Part shown: positions 15,612 to 24,727 of the stretch, in pieces | How positions within the stretch are numbered: the stretch's first letter is position 1 | Layout of the letters: the number at the start of each line of letters is the position of its first letter | NCBI GenBank assembly: GCA_011390205.1 | Contig: JAABSX010000026.1 | Span: 1 to 55,634, forward strand | Source of the DNA: Microscillaceae bacterium | GTDB lineage: Bacteria > Bacteroidota > Bacteroidia > Cytophagales > Microscillaceae | Direction: 5' to 3' | Length of the DNA: 55,634 bases | Notes under the pieces: generated by a model | Databases searched by the model: none | What the model saw: the letters and a program-made list of their open reading frames with translations, nothing else | What the model was told of the DNA's origin: nothing | Program-made: the position numbers and the translations under genes

Positions 15612-16354
15612 TAAATGCTATAATAGTAGATGATGAACAAATGGCCATCAAAGCCTTGAGAGGATTGATAGAAGAAAAATTTGAAGAGTTGTGCATCACA
15701 GGCGAAGCCAATAATGTGCCTGATGCCGTACGTCTTATCCAAAAACTCAAACCGCAAGTGGTGTTCCTAGATGTAGAGATGCCTGAGTACAATGGCTTTG
15801 ACCTGCTTGATTTTTTTCAGGTAGAGCAGATTGATTTTCAGATTGTATTCGTAACTGCCTACAGCCAATACTCTCTGCAAGCCTTTGAAATATCTGCCAC
15901 AGATTATCTGTTGAAGCCCGTAAGGATAGAACACATGGCTCGTGCCATTGAAAAAATCAAAAAAAATATCCCTAAAAACCTCTCTTACCAAGTACTGAAA
16001 GAAAATCTGCAAGAAGAAAACGAATCAGAGCAAAAGATAATCCTGCATACAGCAGAAAATATCTTTGTGATTAAATTATCTGACATTTATTATTTAGAAG
16101 CACAAGGAAGCTATACCAAGTTTATCACGCATTCACACAAAGATTTACTCATCTCCAAAAAAATCTCTGACTTCTCTTTTTTAGAAGAAAATATGTTTTT
16201 TTTTAGAACACACCGAAGCTACATCGTCAATCTTCAAAAAATAATCAGAATAGATAAAAAAGAATACACCATAGAGTTGGTCAATCAGCAGAGTGTGTAT
16301 CTTGCCCAAGAACGTAAAAAGTCTCTCTTAGACAAACTCCAAATGCTGACCTAG
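15608..16354 (+). CDS. LytTR-family response regulator
   Basis: 248 residues, starting inside the kinase stop (ATGA overlap), so the pair is translationally coupled and is a cognate two-component system. The receiver domain (1-122) has the acidic pair in IVDDEQ, the phospho-acceptor Asp in VVFLDVEMPEYNG (about residue 55), the Thr/Ser switch in VTAYSQ and the Lys in YLLKPV. The C-terminal LytTR DNA-binding domain (about 140-245) shows the typical YLEAQGSYTKF and RTHRSYIVNLQKI. It presumably binds direct-repeat operators, but I could not identify its targets. Confidence 0.95.
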   Translation: MINAIIVDDEQMAIKALRGLIEEKFEELCITGEANNVPDAVRLIQKLKPQVVFLDVEMPEYNGFDLLDFFQVEQIDFQIVFVTAYSQYSLQAFEISATDYLLKPVRIEHMARAIEKIKKNIPKNLSYQVLKENLQEENESEQKIILHTAENIFVIKLSDIYYLEAQGSYTKFITHSHKDLLISKKISDFSFLEENMFFFRTHRSYIVNLQKIIRIDKKEYTIELVNQQSVYLAQERKKSLLDKLQMLT

Positions 16355-16439
16355 ACCATCATACAAAAATATAGCGCTATCAGGCGATTTGTTTCTCAGA
16401 AAGCAGCTACTTTTGAGACAAAACCAAAAACACAGCCTC

Positions 16440-17141
16440 ATGCTCACATCTATCCATGCCATTAGCCTAGATATCTGGAAGACTATCTTGCAAAGCAATC
16501 CTCAGTTTAAACCCCTACAGACACAGCTTTTTGCCAAAACATTCGGTACTGAAGTAAACACAGACTGGCAAAACATCCTCAAGAAAGCAGACCAAAAGGC
16601 GGATATACTTGCCGAATCAGAGGGCATTGATATTGGATTTGTGGAGCGGCTAGAGTTCATTGCAGCAGCATCTGGACTCAAGATGCCTGACTCCTCCCAA
16701 GAAATAGAGCGACTCTATGCCCATATGGAAACCCTATTTTTAGCCCATCCTCCTGTTTTATTAGAAAAAAACTTACTTGATATTCTGGCAGCACTTCAGC
16801 AGAAAGGGTTGAGATTATTCTTGCTCAGCAACACGGGCTTCATCAAAGGAAGAAGCATGCGAAAAGTGCTTGAAAAGCTAAAAATAAGCTTTTATATAGA
16901 AAAAACTGTATTTTCTGATGAAGTAGGATACGCAAAACCACACCCCCGCATTTTTGAAGCACTGTGCCTTGCATCTCAGCTAAAGCCCCAAAATATCTTA
17001 CATATCGGTGATAACCTACTTGCAGATTATGCAGGGGCTAAAAAATTTGGAATCACATCTCTTTGCTATAACCCAAATAATCTATATTTTGCAAACCGAA
17101 TACACCAAATTAATAGCCTTACTACATTACTACACCTATGA
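16440..17141 (+). CDS. HAD-superfamily hydrolase, DxW variant
   Basis: The start at 16440 (MLTSIHAISLDIWKT) gives 233 residues; an upstream frame start at 16389 adds an unlikely basic leader. Motif I is LDIWKT with the nucleophile Asp at residue 11. Motif II is LFLLSNTG, the Lys is in GYAKPHPRIFE and motif III is HIGDNLLADYAGA. The alpha-helical cap between 20 and 100 is of the C1 type. The residue two after the nucleophile is Trp rather than the general acid/base Asp of phosphatases, as in dehalogenase-like members. The stop overlaps the phosphoribosyltransferase start in ATGA, so the two are coupled. This HAD/PRTase pairing recalls the biosynthetic module of Ter-type stress operons. Confidence 0.85.
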   Translation: MLTSIHAISLDIWKTILQSNPQFKPLQTQLFAKTFGTEVNTDWQNILKKADQKADILAESEGIDIGFVERLEFIAAASGLKMPDSSQEIERLYAHMETLFLAHPPVLLEKNLLDILAALQQKGLRLFLLSNTGFIKGRSMRKVLEKLKISFYIEKTVFSDEVGYAKPHPRIFEALCLASQLKPQNILHIGDNLLADYAGAKKFGITSLCYNPNNLYFANRIHQINSLTTLLHL

Positions 17142-17995
17142 AGGTAAATCGTATTGTCTTGCACCACCTTTACCTCTCCCCAAAAAGAGAAGTAAGCTCA
17201 GTAAATACAGCCTTTGACATAGAAGCTTACAGCCGCTTTAAATATGGAGACACCCGGGTAGCACAGCAATATGCAGAGGCACTGGCCCGAAAAGCCACAA
17301 AATATTACCATACATCGCCCCAAATACCCACAAAAATAGCCCTTACTTCCTCTGCTTTCAGATACACACCCACAGCAGCACAATCTATCACCGATACATT
17401 CTTTGAATGTATGACACATGGCAGACGCATAGAAATGGAGTATTTTAAAATCCATAGAACTTTCTTAGATGGAAGAGATTATGCACAGCTCACCCCCGAA
17501 GAACGCAAAGAAGTGCTGCAGAAAGCAAGCCTCAAAATTGACCAATCACAAAGCCTCTACGACAAAACTGTCTGGGTCATAGATGATGTCAGAATCACGG
17601 GCAAACACGAAGAAAAAGTGCTTCACTTTTTAAAAGAAAATGCCGTCAGAGAGGTTCTTTTTCTTTACGTAGCCAACTTAGCACAGGGCTCAGAGATGTC
17701 TTGGGTAGAGCATTATCTCAACCACGCATGGGTCAAAAATATTCAAAGATTTGCACAGATAGTAGAGCAGCCTTATTTTCAAATCAACGCAAGGGTCTGT
17801 AAATTCTTACTCTCCTACCCTTGCCACAGTGCCTTACAAGATTTTTTTGAAGCACTCTCTGATAGCCGCATTAGGCTTTTTTATAGGGCTGCCAAAGAAG
17901 ATGAATTTGATAAAATCCCTGTTTATCAGCAAGGATTTCAACTCTTGGCACATCAATACGAGCGCTGCCAAAAGATAGAACCCATGATACACTGA
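17138..17995 (+). CDS. Phosphoribosyltransferase-like protein (ComF/PRTase family)
   Basis: 285 residues. The PRPP-binding loop is recognisable as TVWVIDDVRITGKHEEKV (about 145-162), with the acidic pair and TG of type I phosphoribosyltransferases. A Ser-rich loop KIALTSSAFRYTPTAA (about 67-82) and the conserved MEYFKIHRTFLDGRDYAQLT precede it. The rest of the pattern fits the PRTase families linked by comparative genomics to Ter/tellurite-type operons, proposed to make a nucleoside-like compound. That role is inference. It is translated in coupling with the HAD gene upstream. No ATP-grasp or TerD-like gene is nearby. Confidence 0.75.
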   Translation: MKVNRIVLHHLYLSPKREVSSVNTAFDIEAYSRFKYGDTRVAQQYAEALARKATKYYHTSPQIPTKIALTSSAFRYTPTAAQSITDTFFECMTHGRRIEMEYFKIHRTFLDGRDYAQLTPEERKEVLQKASLKIDQSQSLYDKTVWVIDDVRITGKHEEKVLHFLKENAVREVLFLYVANLAQGSEMSWVEHYLNHAWVKNIQRFAQIVEQPYFQINARVCKFLLSYPCHSALQDFFEALSDSRIRLFYRAAKEDEFDKIPVYQQGFQLLAHQYERCQKIEPMIH

Positions 17996-18233
17996 ATAAA
18001 CAGACAATGTAAGATTAATCATTAAACGCCTTGATTATCAATTATTTACCTAAAAAAAAGGAGGTAAATTAATTTTGAATACGCACCTAAAACAGCCTCT
18101 ACTTACTCTTGTGTACTGCTTTGCATACACCCGACTAGATGACGCTTTAAAAAACATAGCATGATATGCCTTTTTTTAAAACTTTTAGTGCTTTTAAAAG
18201 TATTTAATAAAAGAAAGCAGCAGCAAATTAACA

Positions 18234-18254
18234 CCAAATTGACCCCAAATTGAC
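18234..18254 (+). repeat. Tandem 10-bp repeat abutting a start codon
   Basis: CCAAATTGAC at 18234-18243 is repeated exactly at 18245-18254, one base apart, and ends at the base before ATG 18255. An 11-bp period puts both copies on the same helical face, so an operator is possible. Chance duplication is equally possible. The rest of the 17996-18254 spacer holds only weak A/T hairpins. Confidence 0.5.
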
Positions 18255-18863
18255 ATGGAAAGTATCTACACTGACCGCTCTAAAACTGTATTAGGGCTGC
18301 TAGACGAAGACAACGAAATCTTTATCGTGCAGTTGGTAGGCAAAGTAAACCGCCTCCAATACCGAAAAGTCTTTGAGCAAGTCCTTAGCAAAGCAAAAAA
18401 AGAGCCATACCAAAAGCTTTTACTCAACTACCACGATTTAGAGAATAACCCTGACTTCGGAAAACGCTGGTTTACTACCTACTTTATGAGGAGGTTTTAT
18501 AAAATCACACAAGGAATGCAACTGGCAGTCATCAGCCCAAAAAATGCTGTAGAGCAGACCAGCGTATCTATTTTTTATACACTCATCAAGACCTTGGGCA
18601 TTCAGGTAAAAGTCCGCTTTTTTGAGCACGTCATAGAAGCCAAAGAATGGCTAGAAGACACAGACCTTAGCTCCGAAAAAGAAAATGCTGCACAGACAAA
18701 AGACGAGGTGAAAGTCAAAGAAATCAGCCTAGACAAAAAAAACAAGTTTAAGTTACGTCTGCATTTTGACCCCAAAGGCAAGCTAGAGAAAGAAGACAAG
18801 CCGACCAGCTTCCCTTCTCTATCGCTTCAGGCTGCAAAAGACTTCTTTAAATTTGGTAAATAG
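18255..18863 (+). CDS. STAS/SpoIIAA-like domain protein
   Basis: 202 residues with no signal or membrane segment. Residues 1-135 have the alternating strand-helix pattern of the SpoIIAA-like/STAS fold: IFIVQLVGKVNRLQYRKVFE, then KLLLNYHDLENNPDFGKRWF, MQLAVISPK and VRFFEHVIEAKEWLE, the last being typical of the family's final strand and helix. The C-terminal 65 residues are charged and low-complexity, then LSLQAAKDFFKF. Such proteins often bind lipids or act as antagonists in partner switching, and a link to the SiaB-type kinase at 8132 is speculation. Convergent with the aminotransferase gene, 22 bp away. Confidence 0.6.
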   Translation: MESIYTDRSKTVLGLLDEDNEIFIVQLVGKVNRLQYRKVFEQVLSKAKKEPYQKLLLNYHDLENNPDFGKRWFTTYFMRRFYKITQGMQLAVISPKNAVEQTSVSIFYTLIKTLGIQVKVRFFEHVIEAKEWLEDTDLSSEKENAAQTKDEVKVKEISLDKKNKFKLRLHFDPKGKLEKEDKPTSFPSLSLQAAKDFFKFGK

Positions 18864-18885
18864 CCATGATTATCAAGCTTATAAA

Positions 18886-20067
18886 TTAAGGCTGCCTGAG
18901 TTTATCACCGTGCTTAATGAGGAGTGCTACGGCTTGCTCCATCGTTTCATATTTTTTGGCAAAGCAAAAACGCAGGTGCTTGTTGTCTTCTTTTTGTGTG
19001 TAAAAAGGTGAAAACGGAATCGTGGCTACGCCCACTTCACGGGTCAGCCGCTGCGCATAGTCCACGTCGTGCTCTTGGGAGAGATGCCCATAATACACCG
19101 TCTGAAAATAAGTACCTTCACAAGGCAAAAGCTTAAAAGGTGTGTCTGCAAGCCATTTTCGGAGTGCGTCACGCCTTGCTTGGTAAAAATCAGGCAATGC
19201 TTGGTAATGTGCTTCTTTTTGCAAAAAATCTGCCAAGGCGTATTGTGCAGGCGTAAAAGTAGAAAATGTATTGTATTGGTGCACCTTGCGCAGCTCACTC
19301 GTAAGGTGTGTTGGTGCAATACAATAGCCCACACGCCAGCCTGTAACGTGAAAAGTCTTCCCGAAAGAAAAAACAGCAAAACTTCGCTCCCTCAATTCAG
19401 GATAACGCAGCACACTTTGATGTGCTTGATTATCAAAAATAATGTGCTCATAGACCTCATCTCCGATGACAAGAATATCAGTATTTTCTACCAAATCACT
19501 CAACTGCTGTAAATCTTCTGCCTTGAGTGTAGTGCCACTAGGGTTATGGGGAGTATTGATGATGATGAGCCTTGTCTGTGAAGTAATGGCTGAGCGAGCC
19601 TTGTCCCAATCAATGCTAAAATCTTCTTTTTTGAGAGAGACAGGCACTACTTTAGCCCCAAAAAGCTCTGCTACGGGCCGGTACAAATCATAGGCTGGCT
19701 CAAATATAAGCACCTCATCTTGGACCTTGACTACTGCCGCAATGATGTTAAAAATCGCTTCGCTTGCCCCTGAATGCACTGTAATCTCTGTTTCAGCATC
19801 AATACTGATGCCATGGTCTCGTGCTGTTTTGAGGGCAATCTGCTCACGCAAGGCAGGCAGTCCTGCAGTGTGGCAGTATTGGTTAGCACCCTGCTGCATA
19901 TATTTCATCACTCCTTCTATCAGCTCGGGGTGGCACTCAAAATCAGGAAAACCTTGTGATAAATTAATGGCATTACAGTCCTGAGCAAGTTTTGACATCT
20001 GTGAAAATATAGTAGTACCCACATTAGGAAGCTTAGATTGAAGGCTTATCAGGTATGTATTGTTCAT
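18886..20067 (-). CDS. PLP-dependent methionine/kynurenine-type aminotransferase (YbdL-like)
   Basis: 393 residues, class I/II aminotransferase, fold type I. Visible features are NLSQGFPDFECHPELIEG near residue 35, YCHTAGLPALREQIA, GASEAIFN, INTPHNPSGTTL (the Asn contacting PLP), DEVYEHIIFD, and FSFGKTFHVTGWRVGY with the PLP Lys. The SQGFPDF and QY-H-AGLPALR signatures match the YbdL/KAT group, which transaminates methionine, kynurenine and related aromatic amino acids. It could serve the methionine salvage pathway. No salvage genes adjoin it, so the physiological substrate is uncertain. Confidence 0.92.
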   Translation of the reverse strand: MNNTYLISLQSKLPNVGTTIFSQMSKLAQDCNAINLSQGFPDFECHPELIEGVMKYMQQGANQYCHTAGLPALREQIALKTARDHGISIDAETEITVHSGASEAIFNIIAAVVKVQDEVLIFEPAYDLYRPVAELFGAKVVPVSLKKEDFSIDWDKARSAITSQTRLIIINTPHNPSGTTLKAEDLQQLSDLVENTDILVIGDEVYEHIIFDNQAHQSVLRYPELRERSFAVFSFGKTFHVTGWRVGYCIAPTHLTSELRKVHQYNTFSTFTPAQYALADFLQKEAHYQALPDFYQARRDALRKWLADTPFKLLPCEGTYFQTVYYGHLSQEHDVDYAQRLTREVGVATIPFSPFYTQKEDNKHLRFCFAKKYETMEQAVALLIKHGDKLRQP

Positions 20068-20166
20068 AAAATTGATAGATTAAGTATTTGGTCTAAATAA
20101 ATTTACATTGCTTTTAGCTACAAAGTTTTGTTAGACAGTCTGGTTATATAAATTACACATTCCTAC

Positions 20167-21390
20167 TTATGTATCATTATTAGTTTTGTGAGTATTTCTT
20201 TTTCCTATGATAAGTTCTTGTGTGTTACGGTCTAAGGTGGTATTCATTTCTCTGATGACATCATCCATTTCTATGGAGGTTTCTTTAAGTTTTTGGATAA
20301 TAAAATCCTTGTCTTCATAGTCATCAAATATTGAAATCAGCCCAAGCATACGTGCCAAGGGGCCCCTGAGCTCATGAGAAGTCTGAAATGCATAATCTGA
20401 TAAATCATCCAAAAGTTGTTGTTGTCTTTCTTCTAATTTTTTTCTTTCTGTGATTTCATACCTGACAGACATAAATTTGTAGATATTCCCTTCGAGGTCA
20501 TAAATAGGATTAATGACCGTATCTACCCAATAAAAAGAGCCATCTTTGGCTTTGTTTTTTATGTCTGCACGCCAAGCATTTCCACTAAATACGCTTGTCC
20601 ACATCTCTCTCCAAAACTCTTGTGAATGATGCCCAGAGTTGATGATATTGTGATATTGCCCGATGAGTTCTTCTTTTGGGTATTTAGAAATTTGGCAGAA
20701 TCTATCATTTGCATCTAAGATATAACCTTTCAAATCTGTGATAGAGACCAGTGCCACGCTGTCTAGAGAGCGTTTCACGTTTTGGTATTCTATCTCTGCT
20801 TGTACCCTTTGATTGATATTGATGGCAGTTACGATGCGAGCCTGTTTTTCTTCATAAAAAGTACTGTGAGAGTATATATTGGCATAAAATCTTTTTCCTG
20901 ATTTGGTCTGATGCAGCCATTCTTTGCTATCACTATAATCTTCTGGCTCTAAGGCAAGGTTTTCAGCCAGTTTTTGCTGCTCTTCGGTGGGTCTTAGGTC
21001 ATATAGATTCAAACTCTGAAACTCTTCCTTGGTATATCCATACTCTTTGCAGGCGGCATGGTTAGCAAGCAAGATATCGCTTGTCTGTCTATCATAAATC
21101 CACATAGGGCTTGGGTTTTCCTCAAAAAACCGTTTAAAATCATTTTTTGTGGCTATTAGTGATTGAGTGCGGTTTCTGATAAGAAAGTAAAGCAAGACAG
21201 AGGTAATAATGACATAAAAAAAACCTTTCCAATTATTAATCAATAATATCTTTTCTTTGGACAAATCATAGACTACCGAAAGCTCAAACAAGATAGTATC
21301 ACTTAGCCATATCCAAATTAACCCCACAATCAGATAAATAACAGGAACTATCAAATCTTCTCTTAGCTTTACTTGTATCTCTTTAAGCAT
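20167..21390 (-). CDS. Membrane PAS sensor ending in a DHp domain without ATPase
   Basis: 407 residues. Two N-terminal membrane helices (about 15-38 and 54-70) are followed by two PAS domains: about 85-200 (FFEENPSPMWIYDRQTSDIL, then DLRPTEEQQKLAENL) and about 205-330 (VALVSITDLKGYILDANDRF, ending YEITERKKL). The last 70 residues form a helical HisKA-like segment with the H-box YAFQTSHELRGPLARMLGLI. It ends in the second DHp helix (MDDVIREMNTTL) and has no N, G1 or G2 boxes, so it cannot bind ATP by itself. It could be phosphorylated by another kinase, act as a phosphotransfer platform, or be a scaffold. The same ending occurs in the protein at 40436-41467. Confidence 0.85.
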   Translation of the reverse strand: MLKEIQVKLREDLIVPVIYLIVGLIWIWLSDTILFELSVVYDLSKEKILLINNWKGFFYVIITSVLLYFLIRNRTQSLIATKNDFKRFFEENPSPMWIYDRQTSDILLANHAACKEYGYTKEEFQSLNLYDLRPTEEQQKLAENLALEPEDYSDSKEWLHQTKSGKRFYANIYSHSTFYEEKQARIVTAININQRVQAEIEYQNVKRSLDSVALVSITDLKGYILDANDRFCQISKYPKEELIGQYHNIINSGHHSQEFWREMWTSVFSGNAWRADIKNKAKDGSFYWVDTVINPIYDLEGNIYKFMSVRYEITERKKLEERQQQLLDDLSDYAFQTSHELRGPLARMLGLISIFDDYEDKDFIIQKLKETSIEMDDVIREMNTTLDRNTQELIIGKRNTHKTNNDT

Positions 21391-21724
21391 GTTTGTACTT
21401 ATATATTCTCTGGATTTTTGTGCAATAAAGCAACCCCAACGCTAAGTTAAGATAAGTTTTAAAAAAGCACAATTTTTTTTATGATAACAATCTACATATC
21501 AAGGCTTGGCATCATAGCTCCAGACCTGTGTTATAATCTCACTACTATTTTTTTTTAGAAAAAGATTTTATTTAATTTGCCAAGATATTGATACTTTGGC
21601 GGTGCAATCAGTCAAAAATAAACAAAACTTATTTTAGACCTTGGTAGCTTTTTTTACTCAAAACCAATAAATAAAAACATCAAAGTATCTTATCATAATT
21701 TCACTTGCAAAAACTAAATACACA
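21391..21724. other. Divergent intergenic region
   Basis: AT-rich spacer between the PAS protein and the epimerase gene. It must contain both promoters, but I could not find an exact TTTG-N19/21-TAnnTTTG on either strand. Homopolymer runs (for example TTTTTTT near 21548-21556) are present. No reading frame or RNA gene seen. Confidence 0.4.
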
Positions 21725-22711
21725 ATGTACAAAATGCCCTTTCATAAAAAAACCCTAACAGCCCATCGCTTTTTAATCACAGGTGGGGCTGGATTTATCG
21801 GTTCACACTTGGTGGAGTATCTACTGCATCACGAAGCTTCTAGGGTAGTAGTGCTAGATAACCTTGCCACAGGTTTTAGAGAAAACTTGGCAAACTTTGA
21901 AGGGCAGCAAGGCTTCGAGTTTATAGAAGGTGATATTCGAGATTTGGCAGATTGCCAGAAAGCCTGCGAAGGGATAGACATCGTGTTGCACCAAGCAGCA
22001 CTAGGCTCAGTGCCTCGAAGCATTCAAGACCCACTCACCACCAATGCCGTCAATATTGATGGCTTTGCCAATATGCTCACAGCAGCCCGAGACAGTGCCG
22101 TCAAGCGCTTTGTCTATGCGGCATCTTCCTCTACTTATGGAGATAGCCAGACACTGCCCAAGGTAGAGGATAAAATAGGCAAGCCCCTCTCCCCCTATGC
22201 CGTCACGAAATATGTCAATGAACTCTATGCAGATGTTTTTGCACGCACCTATGGCATGGAAATCATCGGCTTGAGGTATTTTAATGTCTTTGGGCCACGC
22301 CAAAGCCCCAAGGGTGCTTATGCTGCAGTGATTCCATTATTCATAGATGCACTCTTAAAAAGCAATGCCCCTACCATCAATGGCGATGGTGGGCAAACAA
22401 GAGATTTTACTTTTGTGGCGAATGCTGTGCAAGCAAATATCTTGGCTGCCCTGACAGACGAGCCCGATGCCCTGAATCAGGTCTATAATGTGGCTGTAGG
22501 TGAGCGTACTTCACTGAATCAGTTATTTGATATTCTGAAACAAAAGCTAGGCTCTAGCCTAGAAGCAAACTACGGCCCTGCCCGTGTGGGTGATATTAGG
22601 GACAGCCTAGCCAACATAGACAAAGCACGGACATTGCTAGGCTATGACCCTCAGATAGACATCAAGCAGGGGCTAGAGCTTACCTTGGCCTGGTTTCAGC
22701 AGCAAGCCTAA
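21725..22711 (+). CDS. NAD-dependent nucleotide-sugar epimerase (extended SDR, WbpP-like)
   Basis: 328 residues. The N-terminal Rossmann motif is [17 protein letters not shown] (about 17-33), the NAD-binding acidic residues are in VVLDNLATG and EGDIRD, and the catalytic Ser is in [14 protein letters not shown] supplies the Tyr and Lys (about 154-158). The C-terminal substrate-binding part has [20 protein letters not shown] and [13 protein letters not shown]. The closest pattern is the UDP-N-acetylglucosamine 4-epimerase group (WbpP/TviC), whose products go into surface polysaccharides. UDP-glucose 4-epimerase activity cannot be excluded. No glycosyltransferases adjoin it. Confidence 0.9.
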   Translation: MYKMPFHKKTLTAHRFLITGGAGFIGSHLVEYLLHHEASRVVVLDNLATGFRENLANFEGQQGFEFIEGDIRDLADCQKACEGIDIVLHQAALGSVPRSIQDPLTTNAVNIDGFANMLTAARDSAVKRFVYAASSSTYGDSQTLPKVEDKIGKPLSPYAVTKYVNELYADVFARTYGMEIIGLRYFNVFGPRQSPKGAYAAVIPLFIDALLKSNAPTINGDGGQTRDFTFVANAVQANILAALTDEPDALNQVYNVAVGERTSLNQLFDILKQKLGSSLEANYGPARVGDIRDSLANIDKARTLLGYDPQIDIKQGLELTLAWFQQQA

Positions 22712-22730
22712 GCTCTTAGCCTGTGGGCTT

Positions 22731-23450
22731 TTAGGAAGCACTCAAAGACCTTAAATAGAGCTGTATGGTGTTTTCTAAGCCATAGTATAATGCATCACAG
22801 ATAAGTGCATGCCCAATAGACACCTCATCTAGGTCTGGGATATTTTTCTTAAAAAATGCAAGATTGTTTAAGTCCAAATCATGTCCTGCATTGATTCCTA
22901 GCCCGAGTGAGGTGCTAATCTGTGCAGCCTCTCGATAAGGTGCAATGGCTTTTTCGGGATTTTGTGCATACTCATGGGCATAAGGGCCCGTATAGAACTC
23001 TACCCTGTCTGTACCTACTTTGGCAGCCCCCTCTAGCATCTCAGGGAATGGATCTATAAAAATAGAAGTGCGGATTTGATGCTTTTTAAACTCTTGGATG
23101 ACCTCTTTGAGGAAGTCTTTGTGTTTTAGGGTATCCCAGCCATTGTCAGAGGTGAGGGCATCAGGGGCATCAGGCACGAGTGTAACTTGTGTGGGCTTTG
23201 CCTTTAAGACCAGACCCACAAAATCTGGTGTGGGGTTGCCTTCTATGTTAAACTCTGTCTTCACAAGAGTAGATAGGTCAAGAGCATCTTGGTAGCGGAT
23301 ATGCCGCTCGTCGGGGCGAGGGTGTACGGTAATCCCTTGTGCGCCAAACCTTTCACAGTCTGTAGCTGTTTTCAAGATATTTGGGTTATTGCCTCCTCTT
23401 GCATTGCGAAGTGTAGCAAATTTATTTATGTTTACGCTTAATCGTGTCAT
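22731..23450 (-). CDS. pdxJ: Pyridoxine 5'-phosphate synthase
   Basis: 239 residues, full length. It condenses 1-deoxyxylulose 5-phosphate with 3-amino-2-oxopropyl phosphate to pyridoxine 5'-phosphate. The N-terminal [18 protein letters not shown] matches the family, with active-site residues in HPRPDERHI and in the [13 protein letters not shown] phosphate-binding region, and the closing [17 protein letters not shown]. In many Bacteroidota pdxJ lies near alpha/beta hydrolase, CBS, nadK and DUF6089/PorG genes. Here yqeY and cvpA intervene, facing the other way. Confidence 0.96.
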   Translation of the reverse strand: MTRLSVNINKFATLRNARGGNNPNILKTATDCERFGAQGITVHPRPDERHIRYQDALDLSTLVKTEFNIEGNPTPDFVGLVLKAKPTQVTLVPDAPDALTSDNGWDTLKHKDFLKEVIQEFKKHQIRTSIFIDPFPEMLEGAAKVGTDRVEFYTGPYAHEYAQNPEKAIAPYREAAQISTSLGLGINAGHDLDLNNLAFFKKNIPDLDEVSIGHALICDALYYGLENTIQLYLRSLSAS

Positions 23451-23565
23451 AGTCTTATTTTTATTTCAAATAATGATACATTTTTTGCAATTTATGATGA
23501 ATTTAAACATCTTTTCTTTTAATTTTATACAAAACTAGGTATCTATCACAATAAATCGAAAAACC

Positions 23566-24015
23566 ATGGGACTAAAATCCACCATTGAATCTGATATGAA
23601 AGAGGCCATGCGTGCCAAAGACAAGGACCGCCTTCGTGCTTTGCGTGCCATCAAGTCTATGATTCTGCTTGAAGCCACCAAAGAAGGAGGCTCTGATGAG
23701 CTCAGCCAAGAAGACGAAATCAAGATTCTTAGCAAAGCCGCCAAACAACGCCGAGACTCTATAGAAATTTATCAAAAACAAGGCCGCAATGACCTTGCTG
23801 AGGTAGAGATTCAGGAACTTGCTGTCATAGAGTCGTACCTTCCGAAGCAACTCAGTGAAGAAGAACTAAAAAGCAAGATAGAAGGTTTTATTGCTCAATT
23901 AGGTGCAAGTAGTGCCAAAGACCTGGGCAAGGTAATCGGTTTTGCCAATAAAGAGCTGGCAGGGAAGGCAGAAGGCAAAACCATCGCAAGCATTGTAAAA
24001 TCACTACTTAACTAA
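23566..24015 (+). CDS. GatB/YqeY domain protein
   Basis: 149 residues, the usual length of stand-alone YqeY proteins. It is helical with the conserved MKEAMRAKDKDRLRALRAIKS (about 8-28, given in part) and the C-terminal three-helix domain with DLGKVIGFANKELAGKAEGK. The YqeY domain is homologous to the tRNA-binding tail of the GatB amidotransferase subunit; its own function is unsettled. It is followed 12 bp later by the cvpA-like gene and is probably co-transcribed. Confidence 0.93.
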   Translation: MGLKSTIESDMKEAMRAKDKDRLRALRAIKSMILLEATKEGGSDELSQEDEIKILSKAAKQRRDSIEIYQKQGRNDLAEVEIQELAVIESYLPKQLSEEELKSKIEGFIAQLGASSAKDLGKVIGFANKELAGKAEGKTIASIVKSLLN

Positions 24016-24027
24016 ACCAACAAATGT

Positions 24028-24591
24028 ATGTTATTTTTGCAGGTTAATCCGCCTCCTGCCACAGGTGAAGGGGGTGTGGACATTATATTTATTATATTTA
24101 ATATACTTTTGGTGCTTCCCTTGGGCTGGGGAGCATACAAAGGATATGAAGCAGGATTATTGTCTGAGTTTGTGGGTATTCTGCACTTTGCTATTGCCTT
24201 TGCGATTAGCATCAAAGTGATTGGCGTTATCTTTACACTGATTCATAATAACATATTTAGGTTCAATGATTCCTTGCTTGCTCCTGTGGCTTTCGGGTGC
24301 TCAGTGGCAGCAGCCCTTGCTCTTTTGGCTACCTTGGGCAAATACATGAAAACAGAGATAGAATATGATTTCCCTGGTGCCTGGGACAACATCATCGGGG
24401 CAGCCGTGGGGCTGATTAAGTACGCCATTGTATTGAGTTTTTTCTTTTGGTTTTTGAGCGGATTTGGTACATTAGACATAGACCTAAGTAGTAAATCTCC
24501 TGCTTATAACATCATAGAAACCATCGCACACCAGATGATGGGCGCTGAAAATGCAGCACAGGTTTCACAAAAAATCCAAGAGCTTTTGTAA
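24028..24591 (+). CDS. CvpA family membrane protein
   Basis: 187 residues with four predicted membrane segments: about 18-35 (IIFIIFNILLVLPLGWGAYK), 48-72, 86-108 (VAFGCSVAAALALLATLGKY) and 131-150 (KYAIVLSFFFWFLSGFG). The GAYKGYEAGLLSEFVG segment after the first helix is the family's G-x-x-x-G-x-x-x-E signature. CvpA proteins were first linked to colicin V production and are now associated with envelope homeostasis. The N-terminal 15 residues look loosely conserved, and another start is possible. Confidence 0.88.
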   Translation: MLFLQVNPPPATGEGGVDIIFIIFNILLVLPLGWGAYKGYEAGLLSEFVGILHFAIAFAISIKVIGVIFTLIHNNIFRFNDSLLAPVAFGCSVAAALALLATLGKYMKTEIEYDFPGAWDNIIGAAVGLIKYAIVLSFFFWFLSGFGTLDIDLSSKSPAYNIIETIAHQMMGAENAAQVSQKIQELL

Positions 24592-24727
24592 ACAATCTAT
24601 CCTGAAAGCACACAGATGATGTGATATAAAAATCAGGATTAATGAGCAGCTTGTTATTTTATTTACCAATAATCAGTAGATTTGAATTTAAAAATACATC
24701 TATACTAGATAAAAATTTTATTACCCA

